A DNA stretch of 64,000 nt from Cupriavidus necator (GCF_013141915.1 NZ_SROX01000003.1:248001-312000), one strand, 5' to 3'. Counted from the first letter of the stretch, positions 46,003-57,132 are shown. Notes: generated by a model not told the origin, from the letters alone. Translations and numbers: made by a program.

Positions 46003-46302
46003 TCACGGCGCTTCGCCAAAGCCCTCCACGATCACCAGCGAACCTTTCGAGGCGCCTTGGCGAATCGGTACCAGCGCCTGGTATTCGGGTGACTCGTACC
46101 AGGCGCGGGCTTGCGCCACGGATGGGAACTCCAGCACGACGAGGCGGTCGGCCGGAAGTGTGCCTTCGCGCAGTTCCTTGGCGCCATTGCGGATGAGGTA
46201 CTTGCCGCCATGGGCCGCGATCGTTGCGGGAGCGCCTGCTGCATAGGGGGCATAGCTTGACGGGTCTTCCACGTCAATGAATGCGAGCACATAGGCTTTC
46301 AT
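46003..46302 (-). CDS. DUF1330 family protein
   Basis: A 99-residue small alpha/beta-barrel protein. MKAYVLAFIDVEDPSSYAPY at the N terminus and VLEFPSVAQARAWYESPEYQ in the middle are the DUF1330 hallmarks; the latter segment carries the conserved W-Y/SP-Y pattern. Family function is unknown. It lies 66 bp behind the Lrp gene start on the same strand and could be in its transcript. Confidence 0.85.
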   Translation of the reverse strand: MKAYVLAFIDVEDPSSYAPYAAGAPATIAAHGGKYLIRNGAKELREGTLPADRLVVLEFPSVAQARAWYESPEYQALVPIRQGASKGSLVIVEGFGEAP

Positions 46303-46565
46303 CCGGGTCTCCGAAGTGTGTTTTGGAGTGCATCACTCTAGGAGGCGCGGGCCCGGTTGTCCTTCAGATGGGGACATACCGGACTTTTCTGAAATCAATA
46401 TCTGGCGCGATGCAGCGCGGGGTGCCCGAGAACACCGAGGGGCGTCGCAGTCGTCGCGTTCAGTTATAAGGGGCGCTCATATCTGATAGAAGCACCCCCG
46501 ACTCGCACTGGCCCATGCGCCTTCCTACCATTTGCCGCAATGCAATTGAACTAGGGGCACATGCC

Positions 46566-47306
46566 ATGGAGACAAGAACAGCACTCGTATGCGGTGGGAC
46601 AGGAGGGCTTGGCGGCGGCGTCGCGCAGGCTTTGCGGGATCAAGGTGTGCGCGTGGTCGCCACCAGCTCGCGAGCGAATCCCGCCGCCGGTGTGGTCGAT
46701 GGCGTAGCCCATCTCGACTTCACGGACAGACGCTCGATTGCGGGATGTGTTCAGGCACTGGAGCGAGCTGGGATCCGCCCGGACATTCTGGTGCTGAATG
46801 GGCCAGGCCCGGCCAAGGGGCGTACTGCCGAGGTACCTGAGAGCGCGTGGTTTGAGGCATTTGAAACGCTCTGGGCCGCACCCTTGACGTTGGTTCGCAC
46901 GCTGCTGCCATCGATGGAGGAGCGCGGCTGGGGGCGCGTCGTCTGGGTGACGTCGGTCGCATGCATGCACTACGTCCCTGAGATGGCGATCTCCACCTCT
47001 TTGCGGGCCGGGTTACACGGCCTCGTCCAAACGCTGAGCGCCGAGTACGCGGGAAGCGGCGTGACGGTGAACGCGATTGCACCGGGTTACCACGAGACCG
47101 ACCGGATGCGTCAACTCGGCGTGCCGCAATCGATCCTGGGCCAGATACCGGTGGGGCGGTTGGGGACGACAGCGGAGTTTGGTGCCGGCGCGGCCTTTCT
47201 CGCATCGGAGTCTGCCGGGTACGTGACAGGCCAGGTTCTCCTGTGCGACGGGGGATGGGGCCATGGGCACGGCGGGCCTCGCCCGGCGACCGGAGCAGGG
47301 CATTGA
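46566..47306 (+). CDS. Atypical short-chain dehydrogenase lacking YxxxK
   Basis: A 246-residue SDR. The cofactor loop reads LVCGGTGGLGGGVAQAL, and NAIAPGYHETDRM and VTGQVLLCDGGWGHG are family-like. The catalytic YxxxK position is ISTSL within EMAISTSLRAGLHGL, so Tyr and Lys are missing; a group of SDRs with S/R-type replacements is known. It may be a non-canonical reductase or a binding protein. It lies 25 bp before the indolepyruvate oxidoreductase gene, pointing to a shared operon. Confidence 0.8.
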   Translation: METRTALVCGGTGGLGGGVAQALRDQGVRVVATSSRANPAAGVVDGVAHLDFTDRRSIAGCVQALERAGIRPDILVLNGPGPAKGRTAEVPESAWFEAFETLWAAPLTLVRTLLPSMEERGWGRVVWVTSVACMHYVPEMAISTSLRAGLHGLVQTLSAEYAGSGVTVNAIAPGYHETDRMRQLGVPQSILGQIPVGRLGTTAEFGAGAAFLASESAGYVTGQVLLCDGGWGHGHGGPRPATGAGH

Positions 47307-47331
47307 CGCCGTTTAGGACAGAGGAAATCAC

Positions 47332-50300
47332 ATGAACAGTCCACTTCCCGAGGCGATCCGCAAGTCTCTCGAAAAAGTCACGCTCGACGACAAATACAGC
47401 CTGGATCGCGGCCGGGCATTCATGAGCGGCGTACAGGCGCTGGTTCGCCTGCCGATGTTGCAGCGCCAGCGCGACCTTGCCGCTGGCTTGAATACCAGCG
47501 GCTTCATCAGCGGCTACCGCGGCAGCCCGCTGGGCGGCTACGACCAGGCACTCTGGGCCGCGAAGAAGCACCTGCAGGCGAACCACGTGGTCTTCCAGCC
47601 GGGGCTGAACGAGGAACTGGCCGCCACCGCGCTGTGGGGGTCGCAGCAACTGGATCTGTATCCCCAGACCAAGAAGTACGACGGGGTCTTCGGTCTCTGG
47701 TATGGCAAGGGGCCGGGGGTGGATCGCTGCTCGGACGTCTTCAAGCATGCCAACATGGCCGGAACCGCGAAGCACGGCGGCGTGATCGCCATCGCGGGCG
47801 ACGACCACGCATCCAAGAGCAGCACGGCGGCGCACCAGAGCGACCACATCTTCAAGGCCTGCGGGATGCCGGTCTTCTTTCCCTCGAGCGTGCAGGAGAT
47901 CCTTGATCTCGGCCTGCACGCCTTTGCCATGAGCCGCTTCTCCGGCGTGTGGATGGGCATGAAGACGATTCAGGAAGTGGTCGAGTCCACGACCTCGGTC
48001 AGCGTCGATCCGGATCGGGTGCAGATCGCTCTGCCGGAGGATTTCGCCATGCCCCCCGGCGGCGTTCACATCCGCTGGCCGGATCCGCCGCTGGAGCAGG
48101 AAGCCCGGCTGATGGACTACAAATGGTATGCCGCGCTCGCGTACATGCGCGCCAACCGCCTCAATCGCAATGTGATCGAGGGCCCTCAGGATCGCTTCGG
48201 CATCATCGCCAGCGGCAAGGCGTACAACGATACCCGGCAGGCCCTGGTCGATCTGGGCCTGGACGACGATACCTGCCGCCGCCTGGGCATTCGCCTGCAC
48301 AAGGTCAACGTCGTCTGGCCGCTGGAGGCGACCGCCACCCGCGAGTTCGCGATGGGCTTGCAGGAGGTGCTGGTGGTGGAGGAAAAGCGCCAGGTCATCG
48401 AGTACCAGATCAAGGAGGCGCTCTACAACTGGCGTCCCGACGTGCGGCCGAATGTGCTCGGCAAGTTCGACGAGCAGGAAGGTGACCACACCGGCGGCGA
48501 GTGGTCCATGCCCAACCCCAGCGAGAACTGGCTGCTGCGTGCCAAGGCCGACCTCACGCCGGCCATCATCGCGAAGGCGATCGCCAAGCGCTTGCGCAAG
48601 ATCGGCATGGCGCCGGAAGGCAGCGACATCGCCGCGCGCATGGATGCGCGACTGGCCGTGATCGATCAGCGCGAGCGAGCCATGGCGGAGATGAAGATCG
48701 ACACCGGGGATCGCATGCCGTGGTTCTGCAGCGGCTGCCCGCACAACACCAGCACCCGCGTGCCGGAAGGCTCGCGCGCGCTGGCGGGCATCGGCTGCCA
48801 TTACATGTCGCAGTGGATGGACCGCAGCACCAGCACCTTCAGCCAGATGGGCGGCGAGGGCGTGGCTTGGGTGGGGCAGGCCCCGTTCACGACCGACAAG
48901 CACGTGTTCGCCAACGTGGGTGACGGCACCTACTTCCACAGCGGCCTGCTGGCCATTCGCCAATCGATCGCGGCCGGGGTGAACATCACCTACAAGGTGC
49001 TCTACAACGATGCGGTGGCCATGACCGGCGGCCAGCAGGTGGGCGAGCGCCCCGAAGGCCACAGCGTGCTGCAGATCCAGAAGAGCCTGGTCGCGGAAGG
49101 CGTGAAGAAGCTGGTCATCGTCACCGATGAGCCGCAGAAATACGACGGCGTGACGCTGGAGGCGGGGGTCACCGTGCATCACCGCGATGACCTCGACAAG
49201 ATCCAGCGCGAGCTGCGCGAGATCGCGGGCTGCACGGCGATCATCTACGACCAGACCTGTGCCACCGAAAAGCGCCGCCGCCGCAAGCGCGGCAAGCTCG
49301 CCACGCCGGCCAAGACCGTGGTCATCAACGAGTTGGTCTGCGAGGGTTGCGGCGACTGCTCGGTGCAGTCCAACTGCCTGTCGGTCGAGCCCCTGGAAAC
49401 CGAGTTCGGCCGCAAGCGCCGCATCAACCAGAACTCCTGCAACAAGGACTACAGCTGCGTCAAGGGCTTCTGCCCGAGCTTCGTCACCATCGAGGGTGGC
49501 GAGCTCAAGAAGCCCAAGAAAGAGAAGAAGGGGGACCTCGCCGCGCTGCCCCGCATTCCCGAGCCCGTGCTGCCGGTCGCCGAGGAGGCCTGGGGCATTC
49601 TCGTCGCAGGCGTTGGCGGAACCGGCGTGATCACCATCGGGCAAGTGCTGGGCATGGCCGCGCACCTTGAGGGCAAGGGCATTGTCACGCAGGACGCGGC
49701 GGGCCTGGCGCAGAAGGGCGGATCGACCTGGAGCCATGTCCAGATTGCCAACCGGCCGGAAGCCATCCACACAACCAAGATCGATACGGCCAACGCGGAC
49801 CTCCTGATCGCGTGCGACGCCATCGTCGGTGCGAACAAGTACGCAACGGGGCTGATCCGCGAAGGGCGCACGTTCGTTGCGCTGAACACGCATGGCACAC
49901 CGACCGCTGCCTTCACGCAGAACCCCGACTGGCAGTTCCCCGGCGGCAACTGCGAAGCGGTGCTGGCCGCCGCGGCGGGTGCGCAGATGGTGTCCAGCTT
50001 CGACGCGGAGCAGGCTGCGGTGCAGTTGCTGGGCGATTCGATCTACACCAATCCGCTGATGCTGGGCTATGCGTGGCAGATGGGCAAGGTGCCGCTCTCG
50101 CACGCTGCCTTGATGCGTGCCATGGAACTCAATGGGGTGCAGATCGAGAACAACAAGGCGGCCTTCGAGTGGGGACGCCGGTGCGCCCATGACCTCAAGG
50201 CGGTGCAGGCCTTGTACCAGGCCGCGGCCGTGATCGAGATCGTGCGCAAGCCGTCGCTCGACCAGGTCATCCGCAAGCGCGTCGAGTTCCTGACGGCGTA

Positions 50301-50901
50301 TCAGAACGCAGCCTATGCGGCCGACTACCAGTCCTTCGTTGAGAAGGTTCGCTCGTCTGAAACACGCCTAAAGAGCACTCGCCTGACCGAGGCGGTGGCG
50401 CGCTACCTGTTCAAGCTGATGGCCTACAAGGACGAGTACGAAGTGGCGCGGCTGCACACCGATGCGGCATTCACGCAGAAGCTGGCCGACATGTTTGAAG
50501 GCGACTTCAAGGTAGTGCACCACCTCGCGCCCCCGACGTTTGCCAAACGCAACGACAAGGGTGAACTGGTCAAGCAACCCTTCGGCCCCTGGATGCGCCG
50601 CGCTTTCGGAATCCTCGCCAAGATGAAGAGCCTGCGCGGCACGGCGCTCGATCCCTTTGGCCGGACCGAGGAACGCAGGACGGAGCGCGCCCTGATCCAG
50701 GACTATCGCGCCAGCGTCGAGGAGCTGCTTCCCATGCTGTCGCCGGAGAAGCTCTCCCTCGCCGTGGAAATCGCCCGCATTCCCGAAGAGATCCGGGGGT
50801 ATGGCCACGTGAAGGAGCGCCATCTTGCGGCGGCACGCGAGAAGTGGGCGGCCCTTCGCCACCAGTGGCGCAACGGGACCGTGGCGAAGGAGGTCGCCTG
50901 A
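47332..50901 (+). CDS. Indolepyruvate ferredoxin oxidoreductase family protein (fused alpha-beta-gamma)
   Basis: At 1189 residues this is the long fused form that decarboxylates aryl or branched 2-oxo acids to acyl-CoA. The N-terminal domain (GYRGSPLGGYDQAL) is the pyrimidine-binding part. ANVGDGTYFHSGLLAIRQS holds the TPP/Mg motif GDG. Cysteines in CEGCGDCSVQSNC and CNKDYSCVKGFC form a ferredoxin-like cluster domain, and VGGTGVITIGQVLGMAAH starts the gamma domain. Such aerobic enzymes pass electrons to ferredoxin or other carriers. Next to Liv uptake and an aminotransferase, it fits amino-acid catabolism. Confidence 0.92.
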   Translation: MNSPLPEAIRKSLEKVTLDDKYSLDRGRAFMSGVQALVRLPMLQRQRDLAAGLNTSGFISGYRGSPLGGYDQALWAAKKHLQANHVVFQPGLNEELAATALWGSQQLDLYPQTKKYDGVFGLWYGKGPGVDRCSDVFKHANMAGTAKHGGVIAIAGDDHASKSSTAAHQSDHIFKACGMPVFFPSSVQEILDLGLHAFAMSRFSGVWMGMKTIQEVVESTTSVSVDPDRVQIALPEDFAMPPGGVHIRWPDPPLEQEARLMDYKWYAALAYMRANRLNRNVIEGPQDRFGIIASGKAYNDTRQALVDLGLDDDTCRRLGIRLHKVNVVWPLEATATREFAMGLQEVLVVEEKRQVIEYQIKEALYNWRPDVRPNVLGKFDEQEGDHTGGEWSMPNPSENWLLRAKADLTPAIIAKAIAKRLRKIGMAPEGSDIAARMDARLAVIDQRERAMAEMKIDTGDRMPWFCSGCPHNTSTRVPEGSRALAGIGCHYMSQWMDRSTSTFSQMGGEGVAWVGQAPFTTDKHVFANVGDGTYFHSGLLAIRQSIAAGVNITYKVLYNDAVAMTGGQQVGERPEGHSVLQIQKSLVAEGVKKLVIVTDEPQKYDGVTLEAGVTVHHRDDLDKIQRELREIAGCTAIIYDQTCATEKRRRRKRGKLATPAKTVVINELVCEGCGDCSVQSNCLSVEPLETEFGRKRRINQNSCNKDYSCVKGFCPSFVTIEGGELKKPKKEKKGDLAALPRIPEPVLPVAEEAWGILVAGVGGTGVITIGQVLGMAAHLEGKGIVTQDAAGLAQKGGSTWSHVQIANRPEAIHTTKIDTANADLLIACDAIVGANKYATGLIREGRTFVALNTHGTPTAAFTQNPDWQFPGGNCEAVLAAAAGAQMVSSFDAEQAAVQLLGDSIYTNPLMLGYAWQMGKVPLSHAALMRAMELNGVQIENNKAAFEWGRRCAHDLKAVQALYQAAAVIEIVRKPSLDQVIRKRVEFLTAYQNAAYAADYQSFVEKVRSSETRLKSTRLTEAVARYLFKLMAYKDEYEVARLHTDAAFTQKLADMFEGDFKVVHHLAPPTFAKRNDKGELVKQPFGPWMRRAFGILAKMKSLRGTALDPFGRTEERRTERALIQDYRASVEELLPMLSPEKLSLAVEIARIPEEIRGYGHVKERHLAAAREKWAALRHQWRNGTVAKEVA

Positions 50902-50917
50902 TTCACCAGCCTTCGGC

Positions 50918-50953
50918 ATGACGCGGTGCCCGAAACACCGGGCATTGCGTCAT
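50918..50953. terminator. 36-bp inverted repeat after the oxidoreductase gene
   Basis: ATGACGC pairs with GCGTCAT and TGCCCG with CGGGCA around a 6-base loop; only two bases on each side are unpaired. It starts 16 bp after the stop at 50901. There is no T-run, so it may reduce readthrough or protect mRNA rather than fully terminate. Confidence 0.45.
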
Positions 50954-51050
50954 CGCCGGTTTCTCCGGTCAGGCCACGCAGGCCAGACCGACCTGCGTAG
51001 TTCTTTCCTCGAAATTCAGATCGATTCCGGACAACACCGGCATAGCAACC

Positions 51051-52169
51051 ATGAAAACAACTCGCTCATTCCTTGCGATTCCGGCTGCGGCCGTGCTTGC
51101 ATGCTTTGGCCCGTCCGCGCACGCGGAAACGGTGAAGATCGCTTTGGCTGGCCCCGTGAGCGGCCCCGTCGCGCAGTACGGAGACATGGCAAAGGCCGGT
51201 GTGTTGACGGCGGTCGAGCAGATCAATGCTGCAGGCGGCACCGGCGGGCGCAAGCTTGAGGTCGTCATGATGGACGATGCCTGCGAACCCAAGCAGGCCG
51301 TGGCGGTCGCCAACAAGATCGTCAGCCAGGGGATCCGGTTCGTGATCGGCCACCTCTGTTCGGGATCGACGATTCCCGCCTCGGAGATCTACGAGAACGA
51401 GGGCGTGGTGATGGTGACGCCTTCCGCGACCGCGCCGCAGCTGACCGAGGGCAAGAAGCGCAAGTTCATCTTCCGCACCATCGGTCGCGACGACCAGCAG
51501 GGCCCTGCGGCGGCCCGGTACGTCATTGCCCAGAAAGGCATCAAGGCGGTGGCCGTCCTGCACGACAAGCAATCCTACGGCCAGGGCATTGCCGCCACTG
51601 TGAAAAAGAACCTCGATGCGGCCAAGGTTCCCGTCGCATTGTTTGAAGGCATCAACGCGGGCGATACCGACTACTCGGCCATCATCACCAAGCTCAAGTC
51701 GCAGAAGATCGACTTTGTCTATTACGGCGGCTACCACCCGGAAATGGGACTGCTGCTGCGTCAGGCGCGCGAGCAAGGCATCAAGGCCGTCTTCATGGGG
51801 CCGGAAGGCGTTGGCAACAAGGACGTGACCGCGATTGCCGGTGCGGCTTCCGAGGGGATGCTGGTCACGCTGCCTGCGGATTTTTCGACCGACCCCGCCA
51901 ATGCGGCCGTGGTGAAAGCCTTTGCAGACAAGAAGCGTGACATCAATGGTCCGTTCCAGCTGCCGTCCTATGCCGGCGTCAAGGTGCTTGCGGATGCCAT
52001 TGCCGGCGCCAAGAGCACCGACCCCGCCAAAGTGGCTGCGTTCATGCACCAGAACAGTTTCCAGACGCCCATTGGCAAGGTCGAGTACGACGCCCAGGGT
52101 GACTTGAAGTCTTTCCGGTTCACCGTCTTCACCTGGCACAAGGACGCCACCAAGACGCCCGCCAACTGA
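51051..52169 (+). CDS. livK: Branched-chain amino acid ABC transporter substrate-binding protein (LivK-like), copy 1
   Basis: A 372-residue periplasmic protein with a signal peptide ending PSAHAETVK. VKIALAGPVSGPVAQYGDMA and TIPASEIYENEGVVMVTPSA match the LivJ/K fold, with a two-lobed binding cleft. It precedes a second, very similar paralogue and the membrane/ATPase genes, so it delivers amino or related acids to LivHMGF. Confidence 0.92.
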   Translation: MKTTRSFLAIPAAAVLACFGPSAHAETVKIALAGPVSGPVAQYGDMAKAGVLTAVEQINAAGGTGGRKLEVVMMDDACEPKQAVAVANKIVSQGIRFVIGHLCSGSTIPASEIYENEGVVMVTPSATAPQLTEGKKRKFIFRTIGRDDQQGPAAARYVIAQKGIKAVAVLHDKQSYGQGIAATVKKNLDAAKVPVALFEGINAGDTDYSAIITKLKSQKIDFVYYGGYHPEMGLLLRQAREQGIKAVFMGPEGVGNKDVTAIAGAASEGMLVTLPADFSTDPANAAVVKAFADKKRDINGPFQLPSYAGVKVLADAIAGAKSTDPAKVAAFMHQNSFQTPIGKVEYDAQGDLKSFRFTVFTWHKDATKTPAN

Positions 52170-52257
52170 TTTTCCGCTGGGTCCGTCACGCTCCGGGAGG
52201 GCGGGGCGGGCCTCGGTGCTTTGCCCATCCCTACCTATTTCAACAATGGAGACTGCC

Positions 52258-53376
52258 ATGAAATCCACGATTCGTCCTCATCGGCTTGCTGCGGCTGCCG
52301 TCCTCGCCGTCCTGGGGCTGTCCGCGCAAGCCCAGACCGTCAAGATCGCCATTGCTGGCGCCATGACGGGTTCGGTGGCCCAGTACGGCGACATGATGAA
52401 GGCAGGCGCCCTGACCGCCATCGAGCAGGTCAATGCCGCAGGTGGGGTGAATGGGAAGAAATTGGAGCCCGTCATCATGGACGACGCCTGTGAGCCCAAG
52501 CAGGCCGTGGCAGTCGCCAACAAGATCGTCAGCCAGGGCATCAAGTACGTCATCGGCCATGTGTGCTCCGGATCGACCATTCCCGCTTCGGAGATCTACG
52601 AGAACGAAGGCGTGCTCATGGTGACGCCGACGGCCACGGCGCCGCAGCTGACCGAGAGCAAGAAGCGCAAGCTCATCTTCCGAACGATCGGCCGGGACGA
52701 TCAGCAGGGGCCCGTGGCCGCAGGCTACATCATCAATACGGTCAAGCCGAAAAAGGTGGCGGTGCTGCACGACAAGCAGTCCTACGGCCAAGGCATTGCC
52801 GCCACGGTCAAGAAGGAGCTGGATGCCGCCAAGGTGCCGGTGGTGTTCTACGAGGGCATCAATGCCGGCGAGCCCGACTATTCCGCCGTCATCACGAAGC
52901 TGAAGTCCCAGGGCATCGACTTCGTCTACTTCGGCGGCTACCACCCGGAGATCGGGCTCCTCATGCGCCAGTCGCGGGAGCAGGGCGTGAAAGCGGTCTT
53001 CATGGGGCCGGAGGCTGTGAGCAGCAAGGAGGTGACGGCCATCGCGGGCGCGGCTTCCGAGGGCATGCTGCTCACGCTGCCTGTTGATTTCTCTGCAGAC
53101 CCCGCGAACGCCGGGCTCGTGAAGGCCTTTGCCGAGAAAAAGCGTGACGCGGGCGGCGCGTTCCAGATGCCGGCCTACGCTGCGGTCAAGATCATCGCCG
53201 ATGCGATGTCCGGCTCCAAGAGCACGGACCCGGAAAAGGTCGCTGCCTTCATGCACCAGAACACTTTCCAGACCCCGATCGGCACGGTCCAGTACGACGC
53301 CCAGGGAGACCTCAAGTCGTTCAAGTTCGTGGTCTACACCTGGCACAAGGATGCCACCAAGACCGCTGCCAACTGA
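52258..53376 (+). CDS. livK: LivK-like substrate-binding protein, copy 2
   Basis: Also 372 residues, strongly similar to the preceding gene (TIPASEIYENEGVLMVTPTA, GINAGEPDYSAVITKLKSQG), with a signal peptide ending AQAQTVK. Starting ATG 52258 follows GGAGACTGCC. The tandem pair likely arose by local duplication and may widen ligand range, as in the LivJ/LivK pair of enteric bacteria. Confidence 0.92.
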   Translation: MKSTIRPHRLAAAAVLAVLGLSAQAQTVKIAIAGAMTGSVAQYGDMMKAGALTAIEQVNAAGGVNGKKLEPVIMDDACEPKQAVAVANKIVSQGIKYVIGHVCSGSTIPASEIYENEGVLMVTPTATAPQLTESKKRKLIFRTIGRDDQQGPVAAGYIINTVKPKKVAVLHDKQSYGQGIAATVKKELDAAKVPVVFYEGINAGEPDYSAVITKLKSQGIDFVYFGGYHPEIGLLMRQSREQGVKAVFMGPEAVSSKEVTAIAGAASEGMLLTLPVDFSADPANAGLVKAFAEKKRDAGGAFQMPAYAAVKIIADAMSGSKSTDPEKVAAFMHQNTFQTPIGTVQYDAQGDLKSFKFVVYTWHKDATKTAAN

Positions 53377-53461
53377 TGCAGCACGTGGCTAGGCCGGCGT
53401 CCGGTTCAAGGATCGGATGCTGCCGGCCTGCTTTGAACGCTCTTGTTGCGAGGCATCCTGG

Positions 53462-54388
<927 letters not shown>

Positions 54389-54395
54389 GGACGAC

Positions 54396-55655
54396 ATGAC
54401 ACAAGCCATTGCAATGAAAGCGTCGCCGTTCCCCGCCGTCCTCAAGGACGCGGCGATCGCGGCCCTGTTGACCGCGGTGTTGACCATCCCGGCGCTTGGG
54501 CTCCAACTCAAGCTCGACGGGTACAAGATGGTCCTGGAGCCGCACTGGCGTCCCGTGTGGATTGCCGTGATCGTGGTGTTCCTGTTCCAGTTGTGCAAGC
54601 CGATGCTGGCAGGCGCGCGCGGCGTCGTGCGGCTGCCAGCCATTCCGATGCCGGGGCCGCATCAGCAGCGCGTGGCGATCTGGTTCTTGCTGCTGGCGGG
54701 GTTCGCGTGGTCGTTCTTCGGCTCGCGCGGGGCGCTCGACATCGCCACGCTGGCGCTGATCTACGTGATCTTGGGCCTGGGCCTGAACATCGTGGTGGGC
54801 TTCGCCGGGCTGCTCGATCTGGGCTACGTGGGCTTCTACGCCGTCGGCGGATACACCTATGCGTTGCTCAACCAGTATTTCGGATTGAGTTTCTGGGAGT
54901 GCCTCCCGATCGCGGCGGCGATGTCGGCCACATTCGGCTTCCTGCTCGGATTTCCGGTGCTGCGCCTGCGCGGCGACTATCTGGCCATCGTCACCTTGGG
55001 CTTTGGCGAGATCATCCGGCTGTTGCTGAATAATCTCACCAGCGTGACAGGCGGTCCCGATGGCATCTCGGGCATCCCCAAGCCGACGGCCTTCGGGTTC
55101 GAGATTGCGCGCGCCGCTAAGACGGCAGGCGCGCAGACCTTCCATGAACTGCTGGGCCTGACCTACAGAGGGGACCACATGGTGCTCTTCCTGTACTTGC
55201 TGGCGCTGTTGCTGGTGGGCTTCACGCTCTTCGTCACCAGCCGGTTGATCCGCATGCCGATGGGCCGGGCCTGGGAGGCGCTGCGCGAGGATGAGATCGC
55301 CTGCCGCTCGCTGGGCCTGAGCCCGACCCGCGTGAAGCTGTCGGCCTTCACGCTGGGCGCTTCCTTCGCGGGCATCGGCGGCGCCTTCTTCGCGGCACGC
55401 CAAGGGCTGGTCAATCCCGAGTCCTTCACCTTCATCGAGTCGGCGTTGATCCTCGCGGTCGTTGTGCTCGGCGGCATGGGCTCGCAGCTCGGCGTGGCGC
55501 TGGCGGCCATTCTGCTGACGGTGCTGCCGGAACTCACGCGCGAGTTTGCGGAGTACCGCATGCTGATCTTTGGCCTGGTGATGATCCTGATGATGATCTG
55601 GCGCCCCCAAGGGCTGCTGCCCACCAGCCGCCCCCATCTGGAGTTGCCGCGATGA
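54396..55655 (+). CDS. livM: Branched-chain amino acid ABC transporter permease LivM
   Basis: A 419-residue permease, the longer partner of LivH. After an N-terminal helical extension, [20 protein letters not shown] and [20 protein letters not shown] are conserved cytoplasmic-loop motifs, and [20 protein letters not shown] closes the transporter. Its TGA overlaps the livG start (ATGA), so the two are translationally coupled. Confidence 0.92.
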   Translation: MTQAIAMKASPFPAVLKDAAIAALLTAVLTIPALGLQLKLDGYKMVLEPHWRPVWIAVIVVFLFQLCKPMLAGARGVVRLPAIPMPGPHQQRVAIWFLLLAGFAWSFFGSRGALDIATLALIYVILGLGLNIVVGFAGLLDLGYVGFYAVGGYTYALLNQYFGLSFWECLPIAAAMSATFGFLLGFPVLRLRGDYLAIVTLGFGEIIRLLLNNLTSVTGGPDGISGIPKPTAFGFEIARAAKTAGAQTFHELLGLTYRGDHMVLFLYLLALLLVGFTLFVTSRLIRMPMGRAWEALREDEIACRSLGLSPTRVKLSAFTLGASFAGIGGAFFAARQGLVNPESFTFIESALILAVVVLGGMGSQLGVALAAILLTVLPELTREFAEYRMLIFGLVMILMMIWRPQGLLPTSRPHLELPR

Positions 55656-56431
55656 CTGCCATTGCATCTTCCGAATTGCTCACAGTCTCCGGCTTGCAGA
55701 TGCGCTTTGGTGGCCTGATGGCGGTCAACGGCATCGACTTCCAGGTCCGCCGCAACGAGGTCTTCGCCATCATCGGGCCGAACGGTGCGGGCAAGACCAC
55801 GGTGTTCAACTGCGTCGGCGGGTTCTACAAGCCGACCGGCGGGGACGTGATCCTGGATGGCCACCGCATCGCAGGGCTGCCCAGCCACCTCGTGGCACGC
55901 AAGGGCCTGGTGCGCACCTTCCAGAACATCCGCCTGTTCAAGCGTCTGACGGTCGTGGAAAACCTGATGGTCGCGCAGCATCTGCAGGTCAAGACGGGGC
56001 TGCTGCATGGGTTGCTGGCGACGCCCGCATACCGCCGCGCCGAGCGGGAGGCGCTGGTGCGTGCCGCGCAATGGCTGGATCGGATGGAGTTGACCGAGGT
56101 CGCCAATCGCGAGGCCGGGACGCTCTCCTACGGCCACCAGCGCCGCCTGGAAATCGCCCGCTGCATGATCACCAAACCCCGGCTGCTGTTGCTGGACGAG
56201 CCCGCGGCGGGCCTGAACCCGCAGGAAAAGCTCGAGCTCCAGCACCTGATCAAGCGGCTGCGCCACGAGTTCGGGATCTCCGTGCTGCTGATCGAACACG
56301 ACATGGGGCTGGTCATGGGCGTCTCCGACCGCATTCTCGTGATGGAGCACGGGCGGCCAATCGTCACAGCCAGGCCCGAAGAGGTGCGGAACGACCCGCG
56401 CGTGATCAAGGCCTACCTGGGGGAGGAGTGA
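55652..56431 (+). CDS. livG: Branched-chain amino acid ABC transporter ATPase LivG
   Basis: A 259-residue ABC ATPase. Walker A is GPNGAGKTT, the signature [15 protein letters not shown], and Walker [14 protein letters not shown], with a His in the switch (EHDMGLVMG). The N-terminal motif [18 protein letters not shown] is typical of LivG. It ends at 56431, sharing one base with the livF start. Confidence 0.93.
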   Translation: MTAIASSELLTVSGLQMRFGGLMAVNGIDFQVRRNEVFAIIGPNGAGKTTVFNCVGGFYKPTGGDVILDGHRIAGLPSHLVARKGLVRTFQNIRLFKRLTVVENLMVAQHLQVKTGLLHGLLATPAYRRAEREALVRAAQWLDRMELTEVANREAGTLSYGHQRRLEIARCMITKPRLLLLDEPAAGLNPQEKLELQHLIKRLRHEFGISVLLIEHDMGLVMGVSDRILVMEHGRPIVTARPEEVRNDPRVIKAYLGEE

Positions 56432-57132
56432 TGCTAAAGCTGGAGAAAATCCACACCCACTATGGCGCCATCGAGGCACTTTCCGGGGTATCGATCGAGG
56501 TCAAGAAGGGGGAGATCGTCACCCTGATCGGCAGCAATGGCGCGGGCAAGACGACGCTGATGATGACGGTGTGCGGTTCCCCGCGCGCCAGCAGCGGGCG
56601 CGTGCTGTTCGAGGGGCGGGACATTACCAACCGCAACACCCACGACATCATGCGCATGGGCATGGCGATCTCGCCGGAGGGCAGGCGGGTGTTTCCCAGT
56701 CTGACCGTGGTGGACAACCTGAAGATGGGCGGCTTCTTCGCCGATCGCCATGAAATCGAGGCCGGGATCGAGCATGTGTTCAAGCTCTTTCCGCGGCTGC
56801 GCGAGCGTTCGGCTCAGCGCGCCGGAACGATGTCAGGCGGCGAGCAGCAGATGCTGGCGATCGGCCGCGCCCTGATGAGCCGTCCACGTCTGCTGCTGCT
56901 GGACGAACCCACGTTGGGTCTGGCGCCGCTGGTCATTGCGCAGATCTTCGACATCATCCGCACGATCCGGGAAGAAGGGGTCACGGTCTTTCTGGTCGAG
57001 CAGAACGCCAACAAGGCACTGCAAGTGGCCGATCGGGGCTACGTGCTGGAAACCGGGCGCGTCGTTCTCGCTGACACCGGCAGGAATCTGCTCACCAATG
57101 ACCGCATTAAGCAAGCCTATCTGGGTGGATAG
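56431..57132 (+). CDS. livF: Branched-chain amino acid ABC transporter ATPase LivF
   Basis: A 233-residue ATPase. Walker A is GSNGAGKTTL, the signature is MSGGEQQMLAIGRAL, and Walker [34 protein letters not shown] marks the LivF type. It completes the transporter and is followed after 172 bp by the aminotransferase gene. Confidence 0.93.
   Translation: MLKLEKIHTHYGAIEALSGVSIEVKKGEIVTLIGSNGAGKTTLMMTVCGSPRASSGRVLFEGRDITNRNTHDIMRMGMAISPEGRRVFPSLTVVDNLKMGGFFADRHEIEAGIEHVFKLFPRLRERSAQRAGTMSGGEQQMLAIGRALMSRPRLLLLDEPTLGLAPLVIAQIFDIIRTIREEGVTVFLVEQNANKALQVADRGYVLETGRVVLADTGRNLLTNDRIKQAYLGG

Noticed and set aside
46720-50190. A 1156-codon open frame on the minus strand opposite the indolepyruvate oxidoreductase
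   Set aside because: It is the antisense shadow of a high-GC gene with strong codon bias; the plus-strand protein has clear domains and motifs, while the antisense translation is low-complexity His/Arg/Ala-rich sequence.
51066-53346. Long minus-strand open frames opposite both livK genes
   Set aside because: Antisense shadows with repetitive composition, no ribosome sites and no recognisable domains.
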